This document shows positions 34,873 to 42,837 of a DNA stretch of 64,000 nucleotides, in pieces. A program made the translations under genes and the position numbers. The notes under the pieces are model-generated. The model saw only the letters and a list, made by a program, of their open reading frames with translations. It was not told the origin of the DNA and did no database searches. This stretch comes from Bacillus sp. 7884-1 (GTDB taxonomy: Bacteria; Bacillota; Bacilli; Bacillales; Cytobacillaceae), in the NCBI RefSeq assembly GCF_002272245.1, contig NZ_NPDD01000085.1, positions 1-64,000 on the forward strand, in the 5' to 3' direction. The first letter of the stretch is position 1. Each line of letters opens with the position of its first letter.

Positions 34873-35591
34873 AACGGGTTCCGTTAACTATCGCAAACAT
34901 TAAAAATGTAATACAAAATGACCTTCAAATTGTATGGTAATTTGAAGGTCTATTTTTGTTGATATTAAGGGATTTCGATAATTATTTTGGGAGAATTTGT
35001 GGTGCAATTTGTATATTAAAATGTGGGGGTACAATAGCCAGTGTACCGCAGCAATATACTCTTCATTTTTACTTTCAAATTGATATACAGAAGGTGTTTT
35101 TTTATTTAGGGTTAGACTCTGTTATAACTGAATGTTGATTTCACTGTATATGAAAAATAAACGGAAAAATTCCGGCTAAATTGGGAAATACCCATATTTC
35201 CTTTAAAATAAGGGAAGTTTTTCCGGTTATAGTATCCAAATCTTTGGATTTTGTCTTATATAGAGCAGTTAATCGGAATATCTCCGCTTATATTTGCTTC
35301 TTAAGCTTCCTATATATACATTAGCAGGAAATTCTCCGCCTAATAATACTCATACCTTCACGAAATCGGCACGGAGAAGGCGGAAATGGTTTACAAACTT
35401 TGTAATTCGTAATCCGAAGAATTAGGAATTACAACAGAAGTAGCAAGGGGATAAACCCTTGCTATTTCTAATATTTTCTAATCTCTTTAGCCTTACAAAT
35501 TGCCCTACATTTTAAAGTGCAAAAAGAATTACATTTTGGTTTGCATTTTCCTGTGCAAATTGACGTTTTGCGATAGGAAACGGAACCCGTT
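34873..35591. mobile_element. 719-bp MITE-like element with inverted ends and a 10-bp target duplication
   Basis: Left end AACGGGTTCCGTTAACTATC plus GCAAA; right end reads, in reverse complement, AACGGGTTCCGTTTCCTATC plus GCAAA, so the first 25 bases match at 23 positions. The same 10 bases, AGGTTTTTTT, abut both ends (34863-34872 and 35592-35601), as expected for a target-site duplication. Inside are several hairpins (GACCTTCAAATT / AATTTGAAGGTC at 34920-34951; TAGCAAGGG / CCCTTGCTA near 35443-35467; a CGGAAAAATTCCGG...TTTTTCCGG repeat) but no convincing gene. It fits a non-autonomous element moved by a DDE transposase elsewhere. This element and its flanks account for the whole 34721-35641 gap. 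Confidence 0.7.
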
Positions 35592-35641
35592 AGGTTTTTT
35601 TATAGTTATTAATTAATCATTATAGTGTTTTATACTTTATA

Positions 35642-36433
35642 TCATTTTTCAACCATTTGAACTTTAGAAAGCAGAGGCCTGCTGTTTTTCCAAATCACGC
35701 TAACTGGAAGCTCGAAAAATTGGGAAAGCCGTTCACTCGTGATTAACTCATTTGTGTCTCCAGAGGCAAAAACTTGTCCCTCTTTCAGTAGGAATGTTTT
35801 ATTGAAGACTGGCAAGATTTCTTCCACATGATGGGTGACATAAATCATGGTGGGTGAATTGGGACTTTTCGCAATTTCTTCAATAGATTCTAACAATTTT
35901 TCCCGTGCAATAAAATCTAATCCATATGTAGGCTCGTCGAGAATTAGTAATGGAGGATCTGCCATTAGTGCACGAGCAATGAGCACTCGTTGTTTCTCCC
36001 CTTGGGAGAGAGTTTCGTAATTTCTATTTGCATAATCGATGCATCCAAGGTTTTTGAGTAATGTAATTGCCTTGTTTCTTATCTCATCTGTAGGTGTTTC
36101 GTAAAGACCTATGGAAGCAAATGCACCGCTTAAAACAACTTCAAATGCATTATCATCCTGGTAGAATTTTTGTTGAAGGGATGAGGAAACAAATCCAATT
36201 TGTTTCCGAAGTCGTTCCGCAAGATAGGTCTTCCCAAATTCCATACCCAAAACACTAATTTTCCCCTTTGTCGGGAAGGTGTATGCATTCAGTAAATTTA
36301 AAATAGATGTTTTCCCAGCTCCGTTTAGACCGAATAATATCCAGTTTTGTCCATTTTCAATCTGCCAATTAACATCCTGTAAAATCCATTTTTCTCCCCG
36401 TCTCAAAAAGAGATTTTCTATTTGAAGAACCAA
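35642..36433 (-). CDS. ABC transporter ATPase, stand-alone (YlmA-like)
   Basis: 263 residues: GLNGAGKTS (Walker A), LSQGEKQRVLIARAL (signature), LLILDEPTYGLD (Walker B) and YVTHHVEEI (switch His). A TTG start at 36433 after GGGGGG fits the N-terminus MVLQIENLFLRRGEKW. No permease gene adjoins it, as is usual for YlmA/ModF-like ATPases that are annotated only as ABC ATP-binding proteins. Function unclear. Confidence 0.85.
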   Translation of the reverse strand: MVLQIENLFLRRGEKWILQDVNWQIENGQNWILFGLNGAGKTSILNLLNAYTFPTKGKISVLGMEFGKTYLAERLRKQIGFVSSSLQQKFYQDDNAFEVVLSGAFASIGLYETPTDEIRNKAITLLKNLGCIDYANRNYETLSQGEKQRVLIARALMADPPLLILDEPTYGLDFIAREKLLESIEEIAKSPNSPTMIYVTHHVEEILPVFNKTFLLKEGQVFASGDTNELITSERLSQFFELPVSVIWKNSRPLLSKVQMVEK

Positions 36434-36603
36434 ATTCTATTCCCCCCTATAAATTTCTTTACCAGATTTCCCTTATAATCAAGTTGTGGTAGTTAGTTTT
36501 CTTAATAATAACATAATTCACCAATTCGCTTGTTAGTTAGACTCCCTGGCATAATAGAAGTGGTATATTCTATGTTTTTGATAATCGATTAATCCCTAGT
36601 TTC

Positions 36604-36639
36604 AAAAACAGAATGAGACCTGGATTTCAGGTCTCATTT
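36604..36639 (-). terminator. Terminator of the cysteine dioxygenase operon
   Basis: Minus-strand AAATGAGACCT / AGGTCTCATTCTGTTTTT hairpin overlapping the stop codon of the dioxygenase gene. Confidence 0.85.
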
Positions 36640-37200
36640 GTTTAACTTCATATTTAGTTTTATCTCTTTTACCTTCTGATATTGTTCATCAGGCCACCAA
36701 GCGCCGCAATCGTCTGTTACAATACATGCCGCACATTTTTGTAAGTCGTAGACAATCATTCCAGTAATGGGAGGGGAATAGAGATGGAGAGTCACCATAT
36801 CTGTATGGTTAGAGGCTTTCATTTTATGGACAGCCTTTTTGGGTGTATAAAAATATTGACCTTTATGATGGTACTGATAGAACAATTCTTTAGGTAAGCT
36901 ATTTCCTTTAACTTCATAAACAGAATTAAGGGAAGTGCCGGAAATCACTTGTATCCAGCCGTGGGAATTACCATGATCATGAGGGGCACACTCCAACTGA
37001 GACCAATTCATGACAAGCAGTTCGACTTCATCGTTTTTATATAGAAGCTTTCGATTGTAAGGCTTTCCTTCAGAGGGTTCTGGCAATTGTGTAAGATCAT
37101 CAAGTTTCATATCAATTTGTAACAATGCATCCTTTAGATCGGCTTTAGATGGACTTTTTAAGGAATCTAAAACATTCTTAATCTTAGCTGTTAAAGTCAT
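36634..37200 (-). CDS. Cysteine dioxygenase
   Basis: Oxidises L-cysteine to cysteine sulfinate with a mononuclear iron centre. 188 residues of cupin fold; CAPHDHGNSHGWIQVISG carries two iron-binding histidines and the later KAVHKMKA segment supplies the third. It corresponds to B. subtilis YubC but is a little longer at the C-terminus (CAACIVTDDCGAWW...). The gene follows an EamA permease by 22 bases, so the two are probably co-transcribed; the permease may export a sulfur metabolite or cysteine, which is inference. Confidence 0.9.
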   Translation of the reverse strand: MTLTAKIKNVLDSLKSPSKADLKDALLQIDMKLDDLTQLPEPSEGKPYNRKLLYKNDEVELLVMNWSQLECAPHDHGNSHGWIQVISGTSLNSVYEVKGNSLPKELFYQYHHKGQYFYTPKKAVHKMKASNHTDMVTLHLYSPPITGMIVYDLQKCAACIVTDDCGAWWPDEQYQKVKEIKLNMKLNK

Positions 37201-37222
37201 AAAGCTTCTCCTCCTATATCCG

Positions 37223-38140
37223 TCATTTCTTTAAGAAGCGCAACAATATAGGTACAAGCTGATCATTAACGATAACCACTCCTATTATAATTATGATTCC
37301 GCCTATCACACTTATGAGTAAAACCTTTTCCTGTAAGAGTAAAACAGCAGCAACTAAAGTCGCGATAGGCTCCAAATATAAAAACATCGAAACTTTTGAA
37401 GCCTCTAAAACTTCAAGTGCTTTTCCCCAATACCAATAAGCAATTCCTGATACAAAGACACCAAGAAACAACAAATGGGCCCACTCCGAATGGTCCAGCA
37501 AGGTTAGGTTTTCCCATCCTCTGTTTCGTATAATAAAAGGTGTAGTTAAAATCAAACCTAATAAACACATATAAAACGTTACAACAAGAGGAGGATAAGG
37601 AATTTTCAAACTTTTTAGGAGTACTGAATAAACTGCCCAATTCAACGTGCTGAGAATCATCAGCAGGAAGCCGATATTCATGGCGAATTGAATGGATTGT
37701 CCACTTCGTGTCGAGGTAACAATAAGGACTCCAGTTACCGCAAGCACCATTCCAACAGCCTTTGTGATGTTCATCTTTTCATGCAAAAACAGGAGCGAAA
37801 GAATAACTGTAAAGATGGGGGAGAACGAAATGAGCCAACCTGCAGCAGAAGCGTTGATCGTTAACAATGCTGTTGCCTGGAGGACCTGATGAACAAATAC
37901 TCCAAGAATCCCTAAAACCATTAAATGAGGAACATATTTAATGGAGATATATAGCCGATGACGCTGCAATAATAAAAGCAACAAAAGAAATAATGCTCCT
38001 ATTCCAAAGCGTATAACGAGTAACGAAAAGGGGTCTAGCTTTTCTAGCACAGCCTTGGTCGATACAAATGAAACTCCCCAAACACTAATCGACATTAACG
38101 CATACAGCGAAGCGGTTAACCTCGGTCTATTAAAAGTCAT
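37223..38140 (-). CDS. EamA/DMT-family permease, cotranscribed with cysteine dioxygenase
   Basis: 305 residues with ten helices in two EamA repeats: SISVWGVSFVSTKAVLEKLDP starts the first, and LYLEPIATLVAAVLLLQEKV is the conserved helix 8-9 segment of the second. AAAGGGATT precedes the ATG. It is the first gene of a two-gene unit with cysteine dioxygenase, suggesting a sulfur-compound or amino-acid exporter. The other EamA gene in this window has a different context. Confidence 0.87.
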   Translation of the reverse strand: MTFNRPRLTASLYALMSISVWGVSFVSTKAVLEKLDPFSLLVIRFGIGALFLLLLLLLQRHRLYISIKYVPHLMVLGILGVFVHQVLQATALLTINASAAGWLISFSPIFTVILSLLFLHEKMNITKAVGMVLAVTGVLIVTSTRSGQSIQFAMNIGFLLMILSTLNWAVYSVLLKSLKIPYPPLVVTFYMCLLGLILTTPFIIRNRGWENLTLLDHSEWAHLLFLGVFVSGIAYWYWGKALEVLEASKVSMFLYLEPIATLVAAVLLLQEKVLLISVIGGIIIIIGVVIVNDQLVPILLRFLKK

Positions 38141-38354
38141 GACTGAGCAATCCCTTTCGGTTAAAAGATAGTTATTTCATTTTATGCTTGTCCTAGGCCA
38201 ACAATCAAAGTTATTTTTATTTAATTTGAATAAAAAGCTTTTGAGCATATGATATTTTTCTTTTTAGGGAAAAACTAACGGTAAGAGATGTAATAATTTT
38301 ATCCGAATCGGGAGATTGTATTATACAAAAGTGGAATAATCAGGAGGATAACGT

Positions 38355-39041
38355 ATGAGAAGAATTAATCCTGGCTCCGTCAATTCTTACATTAGATATG
38401 GGAATGTGAAAATACCAAAGAGCATTCAAAGTGAGTGCCCAGAGTGCCGAAATACTACTGAGTTTGTGATTAATGCTAACTTCCAAAGCAGTAAGAATGG
38501 ATTGTTAACGGAGTCTAGTTGTCCTACATGTAAAAAATCTACCGTTTTTATTATTATGACGAAGGATGGTCACGATGAAGGAGAAAACGCAGATACCTAT
38601 ATCTATGATGTCCAAGCGTCAAAACATCTCATTAATCATATCGAAAGTCTGCCTAATATACCTAAAGACCTTATCAGGGCTTATCGCTCAGCGATTAATG
38701 TCCATCAAACACGAGAAAATTCAGCAACTGCCGTAATGTCCAAACGTGTAATTGAAAGTATCCTGAAACATTTTCTTAAAGAAAAAAGTAAAGGTCAACC
38801 TTTATCACAACAACTAGAAATCCTCCCAAATCATGTGGACTTAGCAAAGCCGATTCAATCGCTGAGCCAGTTGCTTGCCACAGAGGGACCCTTAAATAAA
38901 ATGCTTGAATTAGAAACTGAAATGGATTATGAGACAACCTCATTATTAGTTGATCTACTAGAAAATATAATTGAGTATCTTTTTGTTTTACCAGGTAAAA
39001 TTGAAGTTACCCATTCCAAAATAGCAAAGAAATTTAATTAA
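38355..39041 (+). CDS. Zinc-ribbon plus DUF4145 protein
   Basis: 228 residues. CPEC and CPTC pairs about 28 residues apart form an N-terminal zinc ribbon; the C-terminal half (NIPKDLIRAYRSAINVHQ, SKRVIESILKHFL) matches the DUF4145 helical domain seen in many stand-alone and defence-associated proteins. AGGAGGATAACG precedes the ATG. No restriction or other defence genes adjoin it, so the role is open. Confidence 0.7.
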   Translation: MRRINPGSVNSYIRYGNVKIPKSIQSECPECRNTTEFVINANFQSSKNGLLTESSCPTCKKSTVFIIMTKDGHDEGENADTYIYDVQASKHLINHIESLPNIPKDLIRAYRSAINVHQTRENSATAVMSKRVIESILKHFLKEKSKGQPLSQQLEILPNHVDLAKPIQSLSQLLATEGPLNKMLELETEMDYETTSLLVDLLENIIEYLFVLPGKIEVTHSKIAKKFN

Positions 39042-39172
39042 TCAATAAACCCCTTAGTATTAAGGGGTACTTCAGTGTGGAAAACAATTATTGGAATATG
39101 GGTGGCATCATTTCTTCCGTATACATACAATCTTCATAGAGATATGTTAAGGAAAACGGAGGAGATGGAAAA

Positions 39173-39523
39173 ATGGAATTCGAAATGCAAAAAGCGATTA
39201 TCTTAGCGGAAAATATTAAAAGTTTTATTAAATTTGTTCAAAGTCAAAAAAGTAAAAACAATTTTAGAATAGATACAAATAAACTGTATCAAATAAAACT
39301 TCTTATTGAAGAATATAAATTTCAAATAGTTGCAGAGGAACTTATAAGAATAAACCAGTTTGATTGGGATGAAAAGTACACGCATTATTTAGTGGACCAA
39401 TTTCATAGAGGAATAAACATCATTGAAGAATACGTGAAAAATAACTACAGTGAATTATTTATCTTAACCGCAAGATTATATACATTAAAAAACCTTAGCA
39501 CAACATTTTCTAAAATGGTATAA
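39173..39523 (+). CDS. Hypothetical protein (116 aa)
   Basis: Mostly helical, lysine- and isoleucine-rich, no signal peptide or membrane span. GGAGGAG sits eight bases before the ATG. No family recognised. It is 131 bases after the DUF4145 gene in the same orientation, so they may share a transcript. Confidence 0.6.
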   Translation: MEFEMQKAIILAENIKSFIKFVQSQKSKNNFRIDTNKLYQIKLLIEEYKFQIVAEELIRINQFDWDEKYTHYLVDQFHRGINIIEEYVKNNYSELFILTARLYTLKNLSTTFSKMV

Positions 39524-39707
39524 GAAAATCTTTACCAAATTGGCGCAGATTCGTGAGTCTTTTCTATTTTATAAATATAAAGTACCGAGCGTATATTTTG
39601 ATAAATTAATGTGATTAGGAGAAAATAATAATCGGAGAAAAAATGATTTGAGAATAGTTTTTATGTCTTGAAGCTATTCATTCAAGTTAAAAAAGGCGGT
39701 TTTATAT

Positions 39708-40175
39708 ATGTTTAAAAACTTATTTAAAAACAAAAAGATTGAAAGTGAAACCACGATTTTGCAGCCATTAGAAGGGGGAATTGTTCCTTTAGATGTTGTT
39801 CCAGATCCAGTGTTTTCTCAAAAAATGATTGGTGATGGTTTTGCAATAAATCCAACAAACGGGAGTGTTGTTTCTCCTGTTGATGGAGAAGTAATCAGTG
39901 TATTTCCAACAAAACATGCGGTCAGCATAAAGTCTAATGGTGGCAGGGAAATCTTAATTCATGTGGGTCTTGAAACAGTCGGCCTAAATGGTGAAGGTTT
40001 TACAGCGTTTGTAAGTGATGGTCAAAGTGTCCAAAAGGGTCAAAAGCTGCTTGAAGCTGACTTCCAAGCCATAAAAGAAAAAGTACCTTCGATTATTACA
40101 CCAGTGATATTCACCAACTTGGCTGAAAACGAAAGAGTCGTCATTGCAGAACAAGGAGTAAGAATTACGAAGTAA
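39708..40175 (+). CDS. Stand-alone PTS EIIA-Glc domain protein (YpqE-like)
   Basis: 155 residues of the Crr/EIIA-Glc fold. ILIHVGLETVGL contains the phosphorylated active-site His, and TKHAVSI supplies the neighbouring His. Without attached EIIB/EIIC domains it resembles B. subtilis YpqE. It may phosphorylate a separate PTS permease or serve in regulation. A terminator follows, separating it from rhaEW. Confidence 0.9.
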   Translation: MFKNLFKNKKIESETTILQPLEGGIVPLDVVPDPVFSQKMIGDGFAINPTNGSVVSPVDGEVISVFPTKHAVSIKSNGGREILIHVGLETVGLNGEGFTAFVSDGQSVQKGQKLLEADFQAIKEKVPSIITPVIFTNLAENERVVIAEQGVRITK

Positions 40176-40177
40176 TC

Positions 40178-40217
40178 AAAAGGGTGTGGTTCCTCATATG
40201 GAATCACACCCCTTTTT
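40178..40217 (+). terminator. Terminator after the EIIA gene
   Basis: AAAAGGGTGTGATTCC-type arms (AAAAGGGTGTGGTTCC / GGAATCACACCCCTTTTT) form a long stem ending in T. Confidence 0.93.
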
Positions 40218-40263
40218 GTGGCCAATCGTCACTTAATCAAAAATAATCAAATCGAAAACAAAT

Positions 40264-40345
40264 ATAAACAAATATTAATTTATGTATTCAAAAATAAACA
40301 AAAGTGTATTATAATAAGTTACAGAAGTTAACAAACATATAAACG
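40264..40345. promoter_or_regulatory. Promoter and RhaR-type operators of rhaEW
   Basis: ATAAACAAAT (40264-40273) and ATAAACAAAA (40294-40303) are direct repeats 30 bases apart, with a further ACAAACATATAAAC at 40331. TATAAT at 40310-40315 is a good -10 box, and the second repeat covers the -35 region. DeoR-family repressors bind such repeats; the same word recurs before rhaR and rhaD. Confidence 0.6.
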
Positions 40346-40356
40346 GGGGATTTCGG

Positions 40357-42426
40357 ATGGTAGAAAATTATTGGGATAGTGAAAAAGCTGCACAAGTATC
40401 TAAAGGGGTAGAAGAATTAGTGTATCGTTCCAATTTGATTGGATCAGATCGTGCCGTATGTAACTGGGGTGGCGGCAACACTTCTATGAAAACAACGGAA
40501 AAAGATTTCCGCGGACGTGATATAGAGGTTATGTGGGTAAAAGGAAGCGGTTCTGATTTAGCAACAATGAAGGTGCATAACTTTACAGGTCTAAACTTAG
40601 AAGATATTCGCCCATTATTTGAGCGAGATGATATGTCAGATGAAGACATGGTTGCATACCTTTCACATTGCATGATTGACAGCAAACATCCAAGAGCTTC
40701 CATCGAAACGTTATTGCATGCATTCTTACCATTTAAACATGTGGACCATACACATCCAGATGCAATTATTAGCCTTTGCTGTGCAGATAATGGTAAGCAG
40801 CTGGCAGAAGAGATTTTTGGAAATCGTTTTGTTTGGGTACCATATGTACGCCCTGGGTTCACCCTTTCAAAAATGATCGCTGAAGGCGTAAGAAACAATC
40901 CAAATACTGAACTAGTATTAATGGAAAAACACGGACTTGTAACGTGGGGTGAAACTTCAGAAGAGTCCTACGCAAAAACAATTGAAATCATCAATGAAGC
41001 AGAACAATTTATAAATGACCGAGTAAATAAGGAAACAGTATTTGGCGGTCAAAAATTCGTATCTCTATCTGACGAGGAAGCAACTAGCATTCTAGCAAAA
41101 GTAATGCCAATCATTCGCGGTGCTGTTAGTGAAGAAAAGAAAATGCTATTAACGTACGACCGTGGTGAAGATGTACTTCAATTTGTTAACAGCTATCAAG
41201 CACCTGAGCTATCGCAAATTGGTGCAGCATGTCCAGACCACTTAGTTCATACAAAAATGGTTCCACTATATATCAATTGGGATCCACAAACAAAAGATGT
41301 GAAAAGCTTAATTGCAAGTGTAAAAGAAGGTATTGCCAGCTTCAAAGAAGGATACAAAGCTTACTTTGACCGTAACAAAAATGAAGGCGACAAAATGTTT
41401 GAACCAGCTCCACGTGTTATTTTAATTCCTGGAGTAGGTATGGTGAATTCAGGTAAGGATGTAAATAATTCAAGAGTAAGTGGTGCTTTATACCACCGTG
41501 CAATTGCGGTTATGAAAGGTTCTACAACTCTAGGAAGCTTTGTTTCTTTAAGTGAAAACGAATCTTACAATGTGGAATACTGGCCATTAGAATTATATAA
41601 ATTAACTCTTGCACCAGCTGAAGCTGAATTTTCTAGAAAAGTAGCTTTCATCACTGGTGGTGCAGGTGGAATTGGTAGTGCAACAGCTCGCCGTATCGTA
41701 TCTGAAGGCGCACATGTTGTGTTGGCAGATTTAAATCTTGAAGGCGCAGAAAAAGTAGCAGCAGAAATTAACGAGCAATACGGTGCTAATCGTGCACTTG
41801 CTGTTAAGATGGATGTTACAAGCGAAGAGCAAGTACAAGCTGCTTTCGATCAAACAGCTCGTACCTTTGGCGGTGTAGACATTATCGTTAACAATGCAGG
41901 TCTTGCTACATCTAGTCCATTTGATGAGACTTCTCTCAAAGAGTGGAACTTAAACATGAATGTGTTAGGAACAGGTTATTTCTTAGTAGCCCGCGAAGCG
42001 TTCAAGCAAATGAAAGGCCAAGGCATCGGCGGTAACATGGTATTTATCGGTTCAAAAAATTCTGTTTACGCTGGTAAAAATGCCGCAGCTTACAGCTCTG
42101 TGAAAGCAATGGAAACACACTTAGCAAGATGTATTGCAGCAGAAGGCGGAGAATTCGGAATTCGTGTAAACTCTGTTCTTCCAGATGCGGTTCTTCAAGG
42201 TTCTGCCATTTGGGGATCAAACTGGCGTGAAGAACGTGCGGCAGCATACGGAATCCACCCAGATCAATTAGAAGAACACTACCGTAAGCGTACGACACTA
42301 CTAGTGAATATCTACCCATCGGATATTGCAGAATCCATTGCATTCTTTGCTTCTTCAAAATCCGAAAAAACAACAGGCTGTATGTTAACCGTTGACGGCG
42401 GTGTACCAGCTGCTTTTACAAGATAA
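40357..42426 (+). CDS. rhaEW: Bifunctional rhamnulose-1-phosphate aldolase / lactaldehyde dehydrogenase
   Basis: 689 residues. The N-terminal half is a class II aldolase (ASIETLLHAFLPFKHVDHTH with the zinc-binding HxH, then EKHGLVTWG), splitting rhamnulose-1-phosphate into DHAP and lactaldehyde. The C-terminal half is a short-chain dehydrogenase: FITGGAGGIGSATARRI binds NAD, YSSVKAMETHLARC holds the catalytic Tyr and Lys, and NNAGLATSSPF is the usual NNAG motif. It corresponds to B. subtilis YuxG/RhaEW. Overlapping operators upstream suggest RhaR control. It is one of two aldolases for the same step; the other is RhaD at 52774. Confidence 0.93.
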   Translation: MVENYWDSEKAAQVSKGVEELVYRSNLIGSDRAVCNWGGGNTSMKTTEKDFRGRDIEVMWVKGSGSDLATMKVHNFTGLNLEDIRPLFERDDMSDEDMVAYLSHCMIDSKHPRASIETLLHAFLPFKHVDHTHPDAIISLCCADNGKQLAEEIFGNRFVWVPYVRPGFTLSKMIAEGVRNNPNTELVLMEKHGLVTWGETSEESYAKTIEIINEAEQFINDRVNKETVFGGQKFVSLSDEEATSILAKVMPIIRGAVSEEKKMLLTYDRGEDVLQFVNSYQAPELSQIGAACPDHLVHTKMVPLYINWDPQTKDVKSLIASVKEGIASFKEGYKAYFDRNKNEGDKMFEPAPRVILIPGVGMVNSGKDVNNSRVSGALYHRAIAVMKGSTTLGSFVSLSENESYNVEYWPLELYKLTLAPAEAEFSRKVAFITGGAGGIGSATARRIVSEGAHVVLADLNLEGAEKVAAEINEQYGANRALAVKMDVTSEEQVQAAFDQTARTFGGVDIIVNNAGLATSSPFDETSLKEWNLNMNVLGTGYFLVAREAFKQMKGQGIGGNMVFIGSKNSVYAGKNAAAYSSVKAMETHLARCIAAEGGEFGIRVNSVLPDAVLQGSAIWGSNWREERAAAYGIHPDQLEEHYRKRTTLLVNIYPSDIAESIAFFASSKSEKTTGCMLTVDGGVPAAFTR

Positions 42427-42430
42427 AATA

Positions 42431-42553
42431 ATGCAAAATTTAAGCGTTGTTCATTTGGTGGAGATATTAAATAGGTCCATTGAGTTAAACCTACAAAAAG
42501 AATTTATTGATTTAATAGTTGGTGAAATTACCAATAAACGAAATACTCTTTAA
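42431..42553 (+). CDS. Sda-like sporulation checkpoint peptide (40 aa)
   Basis: Beginning at the ATG at 42431, four bases after the rhaEW stop, it reads QNLSVVHLVEILNRSIELNL, then QKEFIDLIVGEI, then a short polar end. Sda, which blocks KinA autophosphorylation, has LSDELLIESYFKATEMNLN then RDFIELIENEI, so the spacing of the two helices and the NL..[DE]FI[ED]LI core agree. It lacks a good ribosome site and is slightly shorter, so it may be made by coupling to rhaEW. A terminator follows at 42571. Confidence 0.55.
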   Translation: MQNLSVVHLVEILNRSIELNLQKEFIDLIVGEITNKRNTL

Positions 42554-42570
42554 AGTACTAATCCAAAATC

Positions 42571-42603
42571 AAGACTCTCTATCAATAGGTAGAGAGTCTT
42601 TTC
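42571..42603 (+). terminator. Terminator after rhaEW and the Sda-like gene
   Basis: AAGACTCTCTA / TAGAGAGTCTT stem followed by T residues. Confidence 0.88.
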
Positions 42604-42737
42604 TATCCTTCTTTTGTTCTTCAAACACTTAATAAGTAGTAGGTAAAAATACACATTTTTTGCCAAGCACTGATTTTTAAACATTAATAACTGATATCTA
42701 TCTAACTAAAAGGTAGCAAATGGAGCTATTATACAAG

Positions 42738-42751
42738 TGGAAACGCTACCA
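42738..42751. promoter_or_regulatory. cre-like site before the rhamnogalacturonan gene
   Basis: TGGAAACGCTACCA matches the catabolite-response consensus TGWAANCGNTNWCA at 12 of 14 positions, about 90 bases before the start. Suggests glucose repression through CcpA. Confidence 0.5.
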
Positions 42752-42837
42752 AAGTAGTGGAAAGGGGATGATTTTGGAGGAGTAAATTAATGGAGTAATC
42801 AGATAATGAAAAAAGAGTTAGTGGGGGAGGAAGTTTT

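Noticed and set aside
34956-35138. 60-codon frame inside the 719-bp element
   Set aside because: No ribosome site, no similarity to transposases, and it overlaps hairpin structure.
35160-35240. Possible CRISPR-like or tandem repeat from the repeated CGGAAAAATTCCGG / TTTCCGG words
   Set aside because: The copies are few, unequally spaced and of mixed orientation, so they are hairpin arms, not an array.
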